Below are positions 1 through 8,423 of a stretch of DNA of 64,000 nt, piece after piece. The translations under genes and the position numbers were made by a program. The notes under the pieces are model-generated. The model was given only the letters and a program-made list of their open reading frames with translations. It was not told where the DNA came from and ran no database searches. The DNA is from Salinilacustrithrix flava (GTDB taxonomy: Bacteria > Actinomycetota > Acidimicrobiia > Acidimicrobiales > Salinilacustritrichaceae). The stretch's first letter is position 1, and each line of letters starts with the position of its first letter. The stretch covers positions 434,001-498,000 of the forward strand of contig JAMYFF010000001.1 in assembly GCA_024128875.1 (NCBI GenBank), written 5' to 3'.

Positions 1-2
1 CG

Positions 3-1595
3 ACCGTCGATCACCTCGAAGGCTCGACGCTTTCAGGAACCGGCCTGGCGCTCAGCGTGGAGGACCGGGACGGCAACCCCGTGCCGGCCCACCGGTGGCC
101 GGGCCTACTCGCCCTCCGGGCCGGCACCTCCACCGAGCACATGGAGCTCGCCGTCACCCTCCGAGACGGACGACGGCGCTGGCTCACGGTGAACTGCCAG
201 CCGATCGGCGGCGCCACCGGCGTCGCAGCCGTCGTGTCCTTCCACGACGTCACCGACCGGCACCTCGCCGCCGAGGACCTGGCGTGGGCCGCGACCCACG
301 ACCGGTTGACCGGGTTGCGGAACCGCCAGCACCTGATCGAGCGCATCGAGTGCTCCCTCGAGCAGGTCGATGCGCCGCCGGTCGCCGTGCTCTTCTGCGA
401 CCTCGACCGCTTCAAGGAGATCAACGACTCCCTCGGCCACGAGGTCGGCGACGTCGCGCTCGTCGAGGTCGCCGAGCGGTTGCGCAGCGCCGTGGGTCCG
501 AGCTGCACCCTGGCGCGGCACGGAGGCGACGAGTTCGTGGTGCTGTGCGCGGGCGGCGGGTACGACGACGTCGTCGCCATGGCGGAGCGGCTGATCGACG
601 TGGTGTCGACGCCCATCACCCTGCACGCCGCCGGCTCGGTCCACCAGGTCGTCATCGGCGCATCGGTCGGCATCGCCTTCGGGTCGCACGGCGACGTGTC
701 CACCGACCTCATCCGGGACGCCGACGTCGCGATGTACGCGGCCAAGAAGGGGGCGGGCAGCCCGATCGCCGTCTTCGACCGGGCCATGCGCGAACGGGCC
801 CAGCGACGGCTCTCGACGCGCGAGGACCTCCGCCACGCCATCGAGACCGGAGCACTGCAGGTGCACTACCAGCCGATCTGCCGGACCTCGGACCTCACCG
901 TCACGGGCTACGAGGCCCTCGTGCGATGGGATCACCCGACGCACGGCTGGTTGGCGCCCGATGACTTCGTCCCGTTGGCCGAGGAATCGGGTCTGGTGTC
1001 GGCCCTCGGCACCTGGGTCCTGCAGGCTGCCACCTCCCAGACCGCCGCGTGGCGGGCGTCGGGCCGGCACGTGTACGTGTCGGTGAACCTGTCCGCCCGC
1101 CAGCTGACCGATCCGGAGCTCGTCGCCACGGTCGAGGCGGCGCTCGACGTTGCGGGGCTCGATCCCTCGGCGCTGTGGCTGGAGCTCACCGAGTCCGCGC
1201 TCGCCGAGGACGCCGATGCCGCCGGGGAGGTGCTCCACCGGTTGCGCTCGATCGGGGTCCGAGTGGCGATCGACGACTTCGGCACCGGCTACTCGTCCCT
1301 GGCCCGCCTGGCGAACTTCGACGTCTCGGCGCTGAAGATCGATCGGAGCTTCGTGGCGAGCATGACCTCGAGCGGCACCGACGGCGCCATCGTCAAGGCC
1401 GTCGTCGCCCTCGCCCACGAGCTCGGCCTCCGCGTCGTCGCCGAAGGCGTGGAGCGCTGCGAGCAGCTCGACGTGCTGCGCTCGCTCGGCTGCGACCTGG
1501 CCCAGGGGTTCCTCCTCGGCCGGCCGACCTCGGCCGACGACCCGGCCCTCGCGGTCGAGTCCGGTTCGGGGACACCGTCCGTCGCACTGTCGTAG
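3..1595 (+). CDS. PAS(partial)-GGDEF-EAL cyclic-di-GMP protein, 5' end outside window
   Basis: Predicted bifunctional c-di-GMP synthase/phosphodiesterase. The frame is open from the left edge. A GTG at 57 would give 512 residues, but the sequence before it has no stop and reads like the end of a PAS/PAC sensor, so the gene is probably cut by the window edge. A GGDEF domain follows (RHGGDEFVVL at about 515-544, metal-binding [10 protein letters not shown] before it). An EAL domain follows that (EAL at 912-920, [22 protein letters not shown]), so the phosphodiesterase half looks catalytically complete. The residues before GGDEF do not form an RxxD inhibitory site, unlike the other two GGDEF proteins in the window. 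Its stop codon overlaps the predicted -10 of the next gene. Confidence 0.93.
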   Translation, partial: TVDHLEGSTLSGTGLALSVEDRDGNPVPAHRWPGLLALRAGTSTEHMELAVTLRDGRRRWLTVNCQPIGGATGVAAVVSFHDVTDRHLAAEDLAWAATHDRLTGLRNRQHLIERIECSLEQVDAPPVAVLFCDLDRFKEINDSLGHEVGDVALVEVAERLRSAVGPSCTLARHGGDEFVVLCAGGGYDDVVAMAERLIDVVSTPITLHAAGSVHQVVIGASVGIAFGSHGDVSTDLIRDADVAMYAAKKGAGSPIAVFDRAMRERAQRRLSTREDLRHAIETGALQVHYQPICRTSDLTVTGYEALVRWDHPTHGWLAPDDFVPLAEESGLVSALGTWVLQAATSQTAAWRASGRHVYVSVNLSARQLTDPELVATVEAALDVAGLDPSALWLELTESALAEDADAAGEVLHRLRSIGVRVAIDDFGTGYSSLARLANFDVSALKIDRSFVASMTSSGTDGAIVKAVVALAHELGLRVVAEGVERCEQLDVLRSLGCDLAQGFLLGRPTSADDPALAVESGSGTPSVALS

Positions 1596-1598
1596 CCT
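1593..1598 (+). promoter_or_regulatory. candidate -10 of a leaderless promoter
   Basis: TAGCCT lies 7 nt before the ATG at 1606, with no Shine-Dalgarno sequence between. Its first three bases are the stop codon of the upstream gene. Confidence 0.4.
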
Positions 1599-1605
1599 CG
1601 GTCCG

Positions 1606-2502
1606 ATGACCGGCGCTCCCGTCCGCCCCGACCTCGACGTCCGCCCGCTCTCGGGGTCGCTCGGCGCCGAGGTCCGTGGCATCGCCCTGGCCGACGCCAC
1701 GCCCGCCGACGCCGAGGCGATCCACCAGCTGCTGCTCGAGCACATGGTGCTGTTCTTCCCCGACCAGCACCTCAACCCCGACGAGCACATCGCGTTCGGC
1801 CGACACTTCGGCACGCTCGAGTCGCACCCGAACCTGGCGTTCGAGTCCGAGCGCCCGGAGTTCTTCGAGCTGCGGGCCGAGGACGGCGCCGGCGCGATCG
1901 CCGACGAGTGGCACAGCGACATCAGCTTCGAGGCCAACCCGTCCCGCTTCGCCATCCTGCAGGTGAAGGAGTGCCCCGAGGTCGGCGGCGACACGATGTG
2001 GGCCAACTCGGCCAAGGCCTACGACGAGCTGTCGCCGCCGCTGCGCGACCTGTGCGACGGCCTCACCGCCCTCCACGACGCCGGCCCGCACCTCCACCCC
2101 GAGAAGACGTGGATCCACCCGGTCGTGCGGGTGCACCCGGAGACCGGTCGGCGGTCGCTGTTCGTCAACGAGCACTTCACCCGTCGCATCGTGGAGCTGA
2201 GCGATGCCGAGTCCGCCATGATCCTCGCCCACCTGTGCCGCTGGATCCACGAGCCCCGCTTCACCGTCCGGTACCGGTGGTCGGCGGGCACGGTCGCCAT
2301 GTGGGACAACCGCACGACCCAGCACCACGTGCTGAACGACTTCCACGGCGTGCGGGTCATCCAGCGGGTCACGGTGATGGGTGACGAGCCCGAAGCGGCC
2401 GTGCCCCCACGCTGGCCGGCCTACGGGTCGAAGACCGCGACCTACTGGCGAGACACCCCGATGCGCCAGCAGCTCAAGCGTCAGCCGACCTCGAGCGCGT
2501 AG
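1606..2502 (+). CDS. TauD/TfdA-family Fe(II)/2-oxoglutarate dioxygenase
   Basis: Predicted non-haem iron dioxygenase of the TauD/TfdA family, 298 aa, the usual length. The iron-binding facial triad is visible as H103-x-D105 (EWHSDISF) and distal H240 (WDNRTTQHH). The Arg-rich end of the core (R250-VIQRV) would bind the 2-oxoglutarate carboxylate. Family members hydroxylate taurine, alkylsulfates, phenoxyacetates and other substrates. The sequence does not settle the substrate, and no sulfonate transporter lies nearby. It appears to be a single gene with its own leaderless promoter. Its last 22 nt overlap the convergent DUF5655 gene. Confidence 0.9.
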   Translation: MTGAPVRPDLDVRPLSGSLGAEVRGIALADATPADAEAIHQLLLEHMVLFFPDQHLNPDEHIAFGRHFGTLESHPNLAFESERPEFFELRAEDGAGAIADEWHSDISFEANPSRFAILQVKECPEVGGDTMWANSAKAYDELSPPLRDLCDGLTALHDAGPHLHPEKTWIHPVVRVHPETGRRSLFVNEHFTRRIVELSDAESAMILAHLCRWIHEPRFTVRYRWSAGTVAMWDNRTTQHHVLNDFHGVRVIQRVTVMGDEPEAAVPPRWPAYGSKTATYWRDTPMRQQLKRQPTSSA

Positions 2503-2897
2503 GCGTCCGTCAGCCAGTCCCGCACCAGGTCGTCGACCTCGTCGGCGTCCGCCACGTTGACCACGTGGTGCCACCGGCCGCTGTGCTCCGCCGGCTTGCG
2601 GGAGATGCGCGAGTGGTCGATGCGCTGCGGGGAGAAGAACGACAGCGCCACCCACTTCGTCATCGGTCGCAGCTGGGCGAACGTGGTGTGGACCTTGAAG
2701 AAGATGCCCACGGAGACGGGCTCCACGTGGACGTCGCCGAGGCTCGACAGGTGCGCGTGCACCGCCTCGAAGATCGGCCGCTCCCGCTCCGGTCCGGTCG
2801 AGAAGTACTCCTCGAGCGACAGCGCCGGCGCGCACTCGTGACCCTGCCGGGTGCGGCCGAACTCACGGCCGCAGTCGGGGCACGTCCACCGGGTCAC
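2481..2897 (-). CDS. DUF5655-type small protein with N-terminal zinc-ribbon-like motif
   Basis: 138 aa from a GTG at 2897 that has a GGGAGGA sequence just upstream. Longer readings of this frame add an unlikely N-terminus. The protein opens with WTCPDCGREFGRTRQGHEC, a Cys4-like zinc-ribbon knuckle. A compact domain rich in aromatic and basic residues follows (IFFKVHTTFAQLRPMTKW), matching my recollection of DUF5655. The domain is small and often found alone or at the end of larger proteins, with no established function. The gene converges on and overlaps the dioxygenase by 22 nt. Confidence 0.78.
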   Translation of the reverse strand: MTRWTCPDCGREFGRTRQGHECAPALSLEEYFSTGPERERPIFEAVHAHLSSLGDVHVEPVSVGIFFKVHTTFAQLRPMTKWVALSFFSPQRIDHSRISRKPAEHSGRWHHVVNVADADEVDDLVRDWLTDAYALEVG

Positions 2898-3094
2898 CGC
2901 CCCATCCTCCCACCGGGTCGGGGCCGGCGGCGTTCCTGTCAGACCCCCTGAGTTGAATGATGGGTAGGCGCTCCGGCTGGGGCTGGAGGTGCCACTCGTC
3001 GGCTTCGCGTCGACCGTCACTGCGATGAGGAAGGAGCTGCGCGGATGCGCTGCCACCGACCACACACCGGTGGCGTCTCGGGGGAGACGTTGCC

Positions 3095-4429
3095 GTGACC
3101 GATCTGTTGGAACCCGTGGGTGACTTGGGCGACGCGCTGGACATGCTCGAGGTCGCCGTCGGCATGGTCCAAGCCGCCGACCTCGACGGGCTATCCCCCA
3201 AGGAGGAGCTCGCGCTCGTGGGCCGGGTCGAGAAGCTGCGCCGCCGGTTGGATCACGGCACCGACCGCACGGTCGCGCACCTCGACGCCAGTGCGGCGTT
3301 CAGCCTGGATGGGCACAAGACGGCCAAGGGGGCGTTGAAGGCGATCGGTCGCCTGTCGGGGTCGGAGGCCCACGGGCGGGTGCAGACCAGCCGGGCCCTG
3401 CCGAGATTGCCCCTGGTCGAGGCCGCGTACGCCCGAGGCGAGATCCCCACTGAGCACATGCGGGCCATGGCCCGCACCATCGCGAACCCGCGTGTGGCCG
3501 AGTGGGTGCCGGATGCGGATCCGATCTTCGCTCACCACGCCACCGTGCTCGGCTACGACGACTTCGTGGCTGCGCTGCGCCAGTGGGAGGCCCTGGCCGA
3601 CGCGGACGGCGCCGACCAGGCCGCAGAGCGGTGCCACGAGCGCCGGAACGCGTCCCTCCAGGAGTCGGCCATCGATGGGTCGTTCCGTCTCGAGGCGAAC
3701 CATGGTGGGTTGCAGGGGGCGGCGATGGCGGAGATCTTCGAACGGTTCGAGACCGCCGAGCTGCACGCCGACTGGGCCGCCGCCCGCGAGATCCACGGCG
3801 ACGACGCCCGCGTCGAGCACCTGGAACGCACCCCCGCCCAGCGGCGGGCCGATGCCATCTTCGAGATCTTCCGCCGCGCCGCCGCAGCTGAGGGTTGCTC
3901 GCCGGAGCCGTTGGTGAACATCGTCGTGGACCAAGAGACGTTCGAAGACGAGCTGCGCCGCGGCGCTGGGGTTTCGGTGACCGTCGACCCGAACGAGGTG
4001 CTCGACCGTCGACGTTGCCACGCCATGGACGGAACACCGCTCCGCCCCGCCGAAGCCGTCGCTGCTGCCCTCGTCGGCCACGTCCGCCGCGTCGTCATCG
4101 ACTCGGCCGGCACCGTCATCGACCTCGGCCGTCGCCAACGCCTGTTCACCGGCTCCGCTCGCGACGCAGCGTTCCTCCAAGCCCTGCTGCGAGGACCCGG
4201 AGGGCTCGGCTGTCTGTGGCCAGGCTGTGACGGACGGGGCAAGAACCTGCAGGTCGACCACCGCGACCCAGCCTGTCGGGGCGGACCCACCAACACCGAC
4301 AACTCCGACGCGTACTGCGGGTTCCACAACCGGACCAAGGAACACGGCTTCCGCCCCGTCCGCCATCCCGATGGCACCTGGACCATCCACCGACCCGACG
4401 ACGACGGACCCATCACCCCACCCGTCTGA
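3095..4429 (+). CDS. DUF222 domain / HNH endonuclease-type protein ('13E12' family)
   Basis: 444 aa with the two-part layout of the actinobacterial 13E12-repeat family. A long helical DUF222 region covers about residues 15-330, and a C-terminal HNH motif follows (CLWPGCDGRGKNLQVDHRDP ... GGPTNTDN ... CGFHNRTKEHGF). The Cys pairs, the DH of the beta-beta-alpha-metal core and the final HN-x3-H are all present, so the nuclease fold looks intact. These genes are multicopy in many actinobacteria and are suspected to be mobile or selfish, but their role is unproven. The GTG start at 3095 follows a purine-rich GGGGGAGA. The 197 nt upstream contain no recognisable gene. Confidence 0.88.
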   Translation: MTDLLEPVGDLGDALDMLEVAVGMVQAADLDGLSPKEELALVGRVEKLRRRLDHGTDRTVAHLDASAAFSLDGHKTAKGALKAIGRLSGSEAHGRVQTSRALPRLPLVEAAYARGEIPTEHMRAMARTIANPRVAEWVPDADPIFAHHATVLGYDDFVAALRQWEALADADGADQAAERCHERRNASLQESAIDGSFRLEANHGGLQGAAMAEIFERFETAELHADWAAAREIHGDDARVEHLERTPAQRRADAIFEIFRRAAAAEGCSPEPLVNIVVDQETFEDELRRGAGVSVTVDPNEVLDRRRCHAMDGTPLRPAEAVAAALVGHVRRVVIDSAGTVIDLGRRQRLFTGSARDAAFLQALLRGPGGLGCLWPGCDGRGKNLQVDHRDPACRGGPTNTDNSDAYCGFHNRTKEHGFRPVRHPDGTWTIHRPDDDGPITPPV

Positions 4430-4502
4430 TCTGGACCGCGCCAGCCCGCGGCCGCCGACCGCCGGGTCGGCCGCACGGGCGCGCCCGCGCACCGCCGCGC
4501 CG

Positions 4503-4508
4503 TAGCGT
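4503..4508 (+). promoter_or_regulatory. candidate -10 of a leaderless promoter
   Basis: TAGCGT lies 7 nt before the GTG at 4516. The intervening run is pyrimidine-rich and lacks a ribosome binding site. Confidence 0.4.
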
Positions 4509-4515
4509 CTCCCCC

Positions 4516-5532
4516 GTGTCGATGACCCCGTTGCGGTTCACCGGCTACGAGCGTTCGGCCGAGGTGCCGAACGTCGTGGTCGACGGGTCACCGAACGCCG
4601 GCACCGTGCTGGTGCTGTCGCACTGGCCGGGGATGCCGACGCCGCCTGGAGTCGAGGCTGACAGCTCCTGCCAGATGGTGTTCCGCTACCTCGACCGTGG
4701 CGCCGACCTGCACGACGGCGCCCGGGTCGTCACCAACAACCACTTCGACCAGGACGGCCTGGCCGGCATCTACCCACTCATCGATCCCGACGACGGTGTG
4801 CGGCGCCGGCGCCAGCTCGAGGGCCTGGCCTCGGCGGGCGACTTCGGGGTCGCACCGGACCGGACGTCGGCTCGGATCTCGATGGCCGTCTCGGCACTGG
4901 CCGACCCGGACACCTCACCGCTGGTGCTGCCCGACGACTACGACGAGCGCTGCGTCGTCCTCTACGAGCACGCGCTCGATGTGCTCCCGTCCTGGCTCGA
5001 CGACCCGGAGCGGTGCCGGGCCCTGTGGGCCGAAGAGGATGCCGAGCTCGACGCTGCGGCGGCCGCGTTTGCCGCCGGACAGGTGCAGATCGAGGAGCAC
5101 CCCGACGTCGACCTCGCAGTGGTGACGCTGGCGGAGGGCGGTCGTTCGGCCGGACATCGCTTCGCCGGCCGCCGCTTCGACGGCATCCACCCGATGGCGC
5201 TGCATGCAGCCACGGAGCGTTCGGTGGTACTCGTGGTCGATCCCGCCGAGGGCCGTCATCATCTGACCTGCCGCTACGAGGGCTGGGTGCAGTTCCGGTC
5301 ACGACCCATCCGCCCCCGCGTGGACCTCGCCCCGCTGGCCGGGCGGCTCACGGCCGAGGAGCCGGCGGGAGCGGTCTGGTCGTCGACGCCACCCTCCGAC
5401 CTCACGCCCGAGCTGGCCACCGTCGCGGACGGGCCAGGCTCATCGCTCGGACCGGAACGGGTGATCGGCGAGGTGACGCGGTATCTGGCCGAGGCGCCGC
5501 CGGCGTGGGACCCCTACGATCTGCAGGCCTGA
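4516..5532 (+). CDS. conserved hypothetical protein, DUF6687-like
   Basis: 338 aa, no signal peptide or membrane segment. The conserved-looking N-terminal half contains LSHWPGMPTP and NNHFDQDGLAGIY. The latter recalls the DHH-type phosphoesterase signature (Asn/His/Asp cluster followed by Gly), but I would not assign that activity. The C-terminal part includes RYEGWVQFRSRPIRPRVDL. It resembles what I recall as DUF6687. GTG start supported by the TANNNT-N7 arrangement. The alternative ATG two codons later would change little. Confidence 0.72.
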   Translation: MSMTPLRFTGYERSAEVPNVVVDGSPNAGTVLVLSHWPGMPTPPGVEADSSCQMVFRYLDRGADLHDGARVVTNNHFDQDGLAGIYPLIDPDDGVRRRRQLEGLASAGDFGVAPDRTSARISMAVSALADPDTSPLVLPDDYDERCVVLYEHALDVLPSWLDDPERCRALWAEEDAELDAAAAAFAAGQVQIEEHPDVDLAVVTLAEGGRSAGHRFAGRRFDGIHPMALHAATERSVVLVVDPAEGRHHLTCRYEGWVQFRSRPIRPRVDLAPLAGRLTAEEPAGAVWSSTPPSDLTPELATVADGPGSSLGPERVIGEVTRYLAEAPPAWDPYDLQA

Positions 5533-5551
5533 CATCCCCCTTGGGTGCGAC

Positions 5552-5573
5552 ACATGCACATTGCATGTACGAT
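5552..5573 (+). promoter_or_regulatory. palindromic operator and -10 of the vapBC operon
   Basis: A perfect 7-bp inverted repeat, ACATGCA-CAT-TGCATGT (5552-5568), is followed directly by TACGAT (5568-5573) and then the ATG at 5580 after 6 nt. The site therefore covers the promoter, as expected for autorepression by an RHH antitoxin or the toxin-antitoxin complex. Confidence 0.62.
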
Positions 5574-5579
5574 GACAGC

Positions 5580-5807
5580 ATGAAGACGATCCAGGTGCGT
5601 GAGGTCCCCGACGAGGTCCACGCCGAGCTCCGATCGCGTGCCGCTGCTGCCGGGACGTCGCTGTCGGACTACGTGCTGGGCGAGCTCGAGCGAGTCACTC
5701 GACGGTCCAGCAACGCCGAGGTCCTCCTCCGCGCGGCCCAGCGGGACTGGTCGGTCTCACGAGTCGAGACCCGACGGCTCCTGGACGAGGCACGCGCCGA
5801 GCGGTGA
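5580..5807 (+). CDS. VapB/FitA-type ribbon-helix-helix antitoxin
   Basis: 75 aa. It begins MKTIQVREVPDEVHAELRSR, a beta strand followed by two helices typical of ribbon-helix-helix antitoxins. The basic/acidic C-terminal tail would wrap the toxin. The N-terminal half should bind DNA as a dimer and repress the operon at the palindrome just upstream. ATG 5580 is preferred over longer in-frame readings because it sits 6 nt after the -10 and begins the RHH fold. The stop codon overlaps the toxin start (GTGA), so the two are translationally coupled. Confidence 0.87.
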   Translation: MKTIQVREVPDEVHAELRSRAAAAGTSLSDYVLGELERVTRRSSNAEVLLRAAQRDWSVSRVETRRLLDEARAER

Positions 5808-6190
5808 TCGTCCTCGATGCCTCCGCCGCCATCGAGGTACTGATCGGCGAACCCAACGAGACGCTGGCCGCTCGCCTCGCGGGCGAGGCGGTCCTGCACG
5901 CTCCACACCTGCTCGACACCGAGGTGCTGCACGTCCTGCGGCGGCTGGAGCAGCAGGGCAGCTTGACTGGCGACCGGGTCGATGGCGCACGCCGGCTGTT
6001 CGAGCTCCTCGAGATCGACCGGTACCCCCACGTCCCGCTGTCAGCGCGCGTGTGGGAGCTCCGGCCAGTGCTGTCCGCGCACGACGCGACCTACGTCGCC
6101 CTCGCCGAGGCCCTCGATGCGACCTTGGTGACCACGGATCGCCGGATCGCCGGCGCCAGCGGGCTCCATGCGCAGGTCGAGGTCCATTGA
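5804..6190 (+). CDS. VapC-family PIN-domain ribonuclease toxin
   Basis: 128 aa, standard length for a VapC toxin. The acidic PIN-domain residues that bind Mg/Mn are all present: D5 (VLDASAA), E40 (LDTEV), D94 (SAHDATYVALAEAL) and D112 (LVTTDRRI). It should therefore be an active endoribonuclease, neutralised by the upstream antitoxin. The GTG start overlaps the antitoxin stop. VapC toxins cleave tRNA or rRNA, but the specific target cannot be read from sequence. Confidence 0.9.
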   Translation: MIVLDASAAIEVLIGEPNETLAARLAGEAVLHAPHLLDTEVLHVLRRLEQQGSLTGDRVDGARRLFELLEIDRYPHVPLSARVWELRPVLSAHDATYVALAEALDATLVTTDRRIAGASGLHAQVEVH

Positions 6191-6191
6191 C

Positions 6192-6959
6192 ATGACCGTC
6201 CACACGCGGGTGCTGGAGCGCCTCGACCGCAGCACCCGCTGGCAGCTCGAGTCGTCGGTCGAGGTGCAGACCGACGTCGGACACCCGCAGGGGCTGATGC
6301 CCTGGGGCGAGCACTGGCTGGTGTCCACGGTGCACGGCGACGGGCGGGGCGAGCTCCTGGTGGTCGACACCGACGGAGCCGTCCAGCAACGGCAAGACGT
6401 CACGGACGGCGAGCGCTTCCACCCCGGTGGCATCTCCTCGGACCGGGGTCGCTGCTGGGTGCCGGTGGCGGAGTACCGGCCAGCATCGACCACCACCGTC
6501 ATCTGCGTCGACGAGGAGCTGCGCACCACGGCGCGCTTCGGCTTCGACGACCACCTCGGCGCGGTCTGCGATCTTCCCGACGACACGCTGCTCGCCGTGT
6601 CGTGGGGGTCCCGCACCATCTACCGGCTGGACCACGAGGGCGCCGTCCTGGATCAGCGGACCAACCCCAACCTGTTCGTCGACCACCAGGACCTCACGGT
6701 GATCGATGCCACCACCGTCGTGGCCACCGGGCTCGGTGCCATCGCTGTGCCGGAGGGGCGGGTGCAGCTCGGCGGGCTGACCCTGCTCGACGTCGACACG
6801 CTGGCCCCGAGCGTCGAGGTCCCGGTGCAAGCGTGGATGCCGTCAGGACGGGTCATCACCTACAACGGCGCCCACGTCGACACGCCCGACGTCGCGCGGA
6901 TCCGGTGCATCGTCGACGACCAGGCCGCAGCGATCGCCACGTGGGTGGAGCGGCGCTGA
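6192..6959 (+). CDS. beta-propeller-like protein of unknown function (DUF6454-like)
   Basis: 255 aa starting at the ATG one base after the vapC stop, so probably cotranscribed with the toxin-antitoxin pair. The sequence is made of repeated short beta-strand blocks (VQTDVGHPQGLMPWGEHWLV, RFHPGGISSDRGRCWVPVAEY, HLGAVCDLPDDTLLAVSWGS, LFVDHQDLTVIDATTVVATG), as in small six-bladed propellers. No signal peptide and no catalytic motif. It resembles my recollection of DUF6454. Function unknown. Confidence 0.7.
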   Translation: MTVHTRVLERLDRSTRWQLESSVEVQTDVGHPQGLMPWGEHWLVSTVHGDGRGELLVVDTDGAVQQRQDVTDGERFHPGGISSDRGRCWVPVAEYRPASTTTVICVDEELRTTARFGFDDHLGAVCDLPDDTLLAVSWGSRTIYRLDHEGAVLDQRTNPNLFVDHQDLTVIDATTVVATGLGAIAVPEGRVQLGGLTLLDVDTLAPSVEVPVQAWMPSGRVITYNGAHVDTPDVARIRCIVDDQAAAIATWVERR

Positions 6960-6962
6960 CCT

Positions 6963-7397
6963 TCAGCCGTCCCGACGGGCCCGCAGCACCACGTCGGGCA
7001 CGTTCGGACCCTGGCGACCCTCGGGCATCTCCCGCGGTCGGACCTCGTGGACCTCGATGGTCCAGCCGTCGCCGTCGCCGTCACCGAGCAGGTCGGCGAC
7101 GTCGGGCGGCTGCACGTAGTCGGCCGGGTCGAAGTGGGGGTGGTGGTGCCCGTCCACGCTGTCGAAGGAGTGGCCGACGACGAGGAGCGTGCCACCGGGT
7201 GCGACCGCGTCGACGATCGAGCGGATCAGGCGATCGCCGGCGTCGTGGCGCAGCGCCGGGTACTGCAGCGAGACCAGGTCGTAGGCGCCCGGCTCCGGGG
7301 GGTCGACGGCGAGGTCCACGGCCCGCCAATCGACGGAGACGCCGGCGTCACCGGCCGCCTTCTCTGCCCGGTCGATCGCCGGCTCGACCACGGCCAT
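6963..7397 (-). pseudogene. SAM-dependent methyltransferase, N-terminal part missing
   Basis: 144 aa corresponding to the C-terminal two thirds of a class I SAM methyltransferase: EPAIDRAEKAAGDAG (post-motif I), YDLVSLQYPALRHDAGDRL (motif II region), VAPGGTLLVVGH (motif III), PDVVLRARR at the end. The glycine-rich SAM-binding motif I, normally about 50 residues before this point, is absent. The first usable ATG (7397-7395) overlaps the ATG of the opposing cupin remnant, and no ribosome binding site precedes it. I read it as a gene whose 5' end was deleted, hence probably inactive. Confidence 0.72.
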
Positions 7398-7644
7398 GAA
7401 GGTGCGGTTGGAGCCGGGCGCGCCGCGCGGCGAGCCTCGCGTGCACCCGGGCCACGACTGGCTCTACGTGCTCGAGGGCCGGATCCTGCTCACCCTCGGC
7501 GAGCGCCAGATGATCGTGGAGGCGGGCGAGGCGGCCGAGTTCTCGACCATGACCCCACACGCGATCGATGCCATCGACGGGGTCGCTGAGCTGCTCATGG
7601 TCTTCGACGGCGACGGCCAGCGGGCCCACTCGCACACCGACTGA
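7396..7644 (+). pseudogene. cupin domain, probable C-terminal remnant of an XRE-cupin regulator
   Basis: 82 aa, almost exactly a single cupin half: HPGHDWLYVLEGRILLTLGE (cupin motif 1, with the His pair and Gly), GEAAEFSTMTPHAIDAIDG (motif 2 with PH), ELLMVFDGDGQRAHSH. This wording matches the C-terminal sensor domain of about 190-aa XRE-family regulators. Its helix-turn-helix half is missing, and the frame starts on the same CATG as the truncated methyltransferase on the other strand. No ribosome binding site or promoter is visible. It could be a free cupin, but the head-to-head truncation favours a relic. Confidence 0.65.
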
Positions 7645-7763
7645 CCGGCAACCCGCTTCCCCTCCGGGCGGTGCAGGCGTACCGTCAGGGGCATGTGGCT
7701 GTGAATCGACTCCATCCCTGGCATGCGCCGGGCCGTCCGGCGCCGACGACGAGAGGAAGAGCG

Positions 7764-7964
7764 ATGACTGCCAAGAACAAGCGTGGCTCGGGTCGCGTGA
7801 CCCCCAAGGGCACGAAGAACCCGACCAAGACCGCGAAGCGTGACCGCCCCGGCATGCCCGAGGTGACCGCCGCGGCGAGCCCACCGCACGAGCTGGCGGG
7901 CAAGGCCGGCAAGCAGAGCGGCAAGATCGCGCGGCCGATCACCCACAACCGCGGCAACCGCTAG
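7764..7964 (+). CDS. small basic, low-complexity protein
   Basis: 66 aa from ATG 7764, preceded by a good ribosome binding site (GAGAGGAAGA, about 5 nt spacing). Very rich in Lys, Arg, Gly, Thr and Pro (MTAKNKRGSGRVTPKGTKNP...), no cysteine, no hydrophobic segment, so probably disordered. It could bind nucleic acid by charge, but no family is recognised. It is followed 11 nt later by the F420-type oxidoreductase gene and may share its transcript. Confidence 0.66.
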   Translation: MTAKNKRGSGRVTPKGTKNPTKTAKRDRPGMPEVTAAASPPHELAGKAGKQSGKIARPITHNRGNR

Positions 7965-7975
7965 ACCCGAGGGCG

Positions 7976-8401
7976 ATGGCATCGCTCGACGACCACGCCG
8001 TGCGCGACTTCCTGTCCGCCGGCACCCGCACCGGCAAGGTGGCGTGGGTGGCGGCGGACGGGGCACCGCACGTGGCCCCGATCTGGTTCGTGCTCGACGG
8101 CGACGACATCGTCTTCAACACGGGCGCGGACACCGGGAAGGGCAAGGCGCTGTCCCGTGAGGGCCGCGTCTCGCTGGTCGTCGACGACGAGCACCCGCCG
8201 TACTCCTTCGTGAAGGTGGACGGCACCGTCACGCTGTCGGAGGACCGGGCCGAGGTCCGCCGCTTCGCCACCGTCATCGGCGGGCGCTACATGGGCGAGG
8301 ACCGGGCCGAGGAGTTCGGCGCCCGCAACGGCGTGCCCGGCGAGCTGCTCGTCCGGCTCCACCCGACCCGGGTGACCGCCGCCTTCGACATCGCCGACTG
8401 A
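7976..8401 (+). CDS. PPOX-class, probably F420-dependent, split-barrel oxidoreductase
   Basis: 141 aa with the pyridoxamine-phosphate-oxidase-like split barrel: VAWVAADGAPHVAPIWFVLDGDDIVFNTG, GRVSLVVDDEHPPYSFVKVDGTVTL and the closing LLVRLHPTRVTAAFD. The spacing and the 'P-I-W-F' strand match the actinobacterial group (TIGR03618-type) that uses deazaflavin F420 rather than FMN. The physiological substrate is unknown. ATG 7976, short spacer from the basic small protein upstream. Confidence 0.85.
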   Translation: MASLDDHAVRDFLSAGTRTGKVAWVAADGAPHVAPIWFVLDGDDIVFNTGADTGKGKALSREGRVSLVVDDEHPPYSFVKVDGTVTLSEDRAEVRRFATVIGGRYMGEDRAEEFGARNGVPGELLVRLHPTRVTAAFDIAD

Positions 8402-8423
8402 CCACCCGGGTAGGTCTCCCGCC

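Noticed and set aside
2898..3094. A possible small gene in the gap before the DUF222 protein
   Set aside because: No frame here shows both a start with a ribosome binding site and coding-type third positions. I see only ordinary intergenic sequence.
3095..4429. The DUF222-HNH gene as an active mobile element or homing endonuclease insertion
   Set aside because: No target duplication, terminal repeats or interrupted host gene was seen. The family is common and mostly fixed in actinobacteria.
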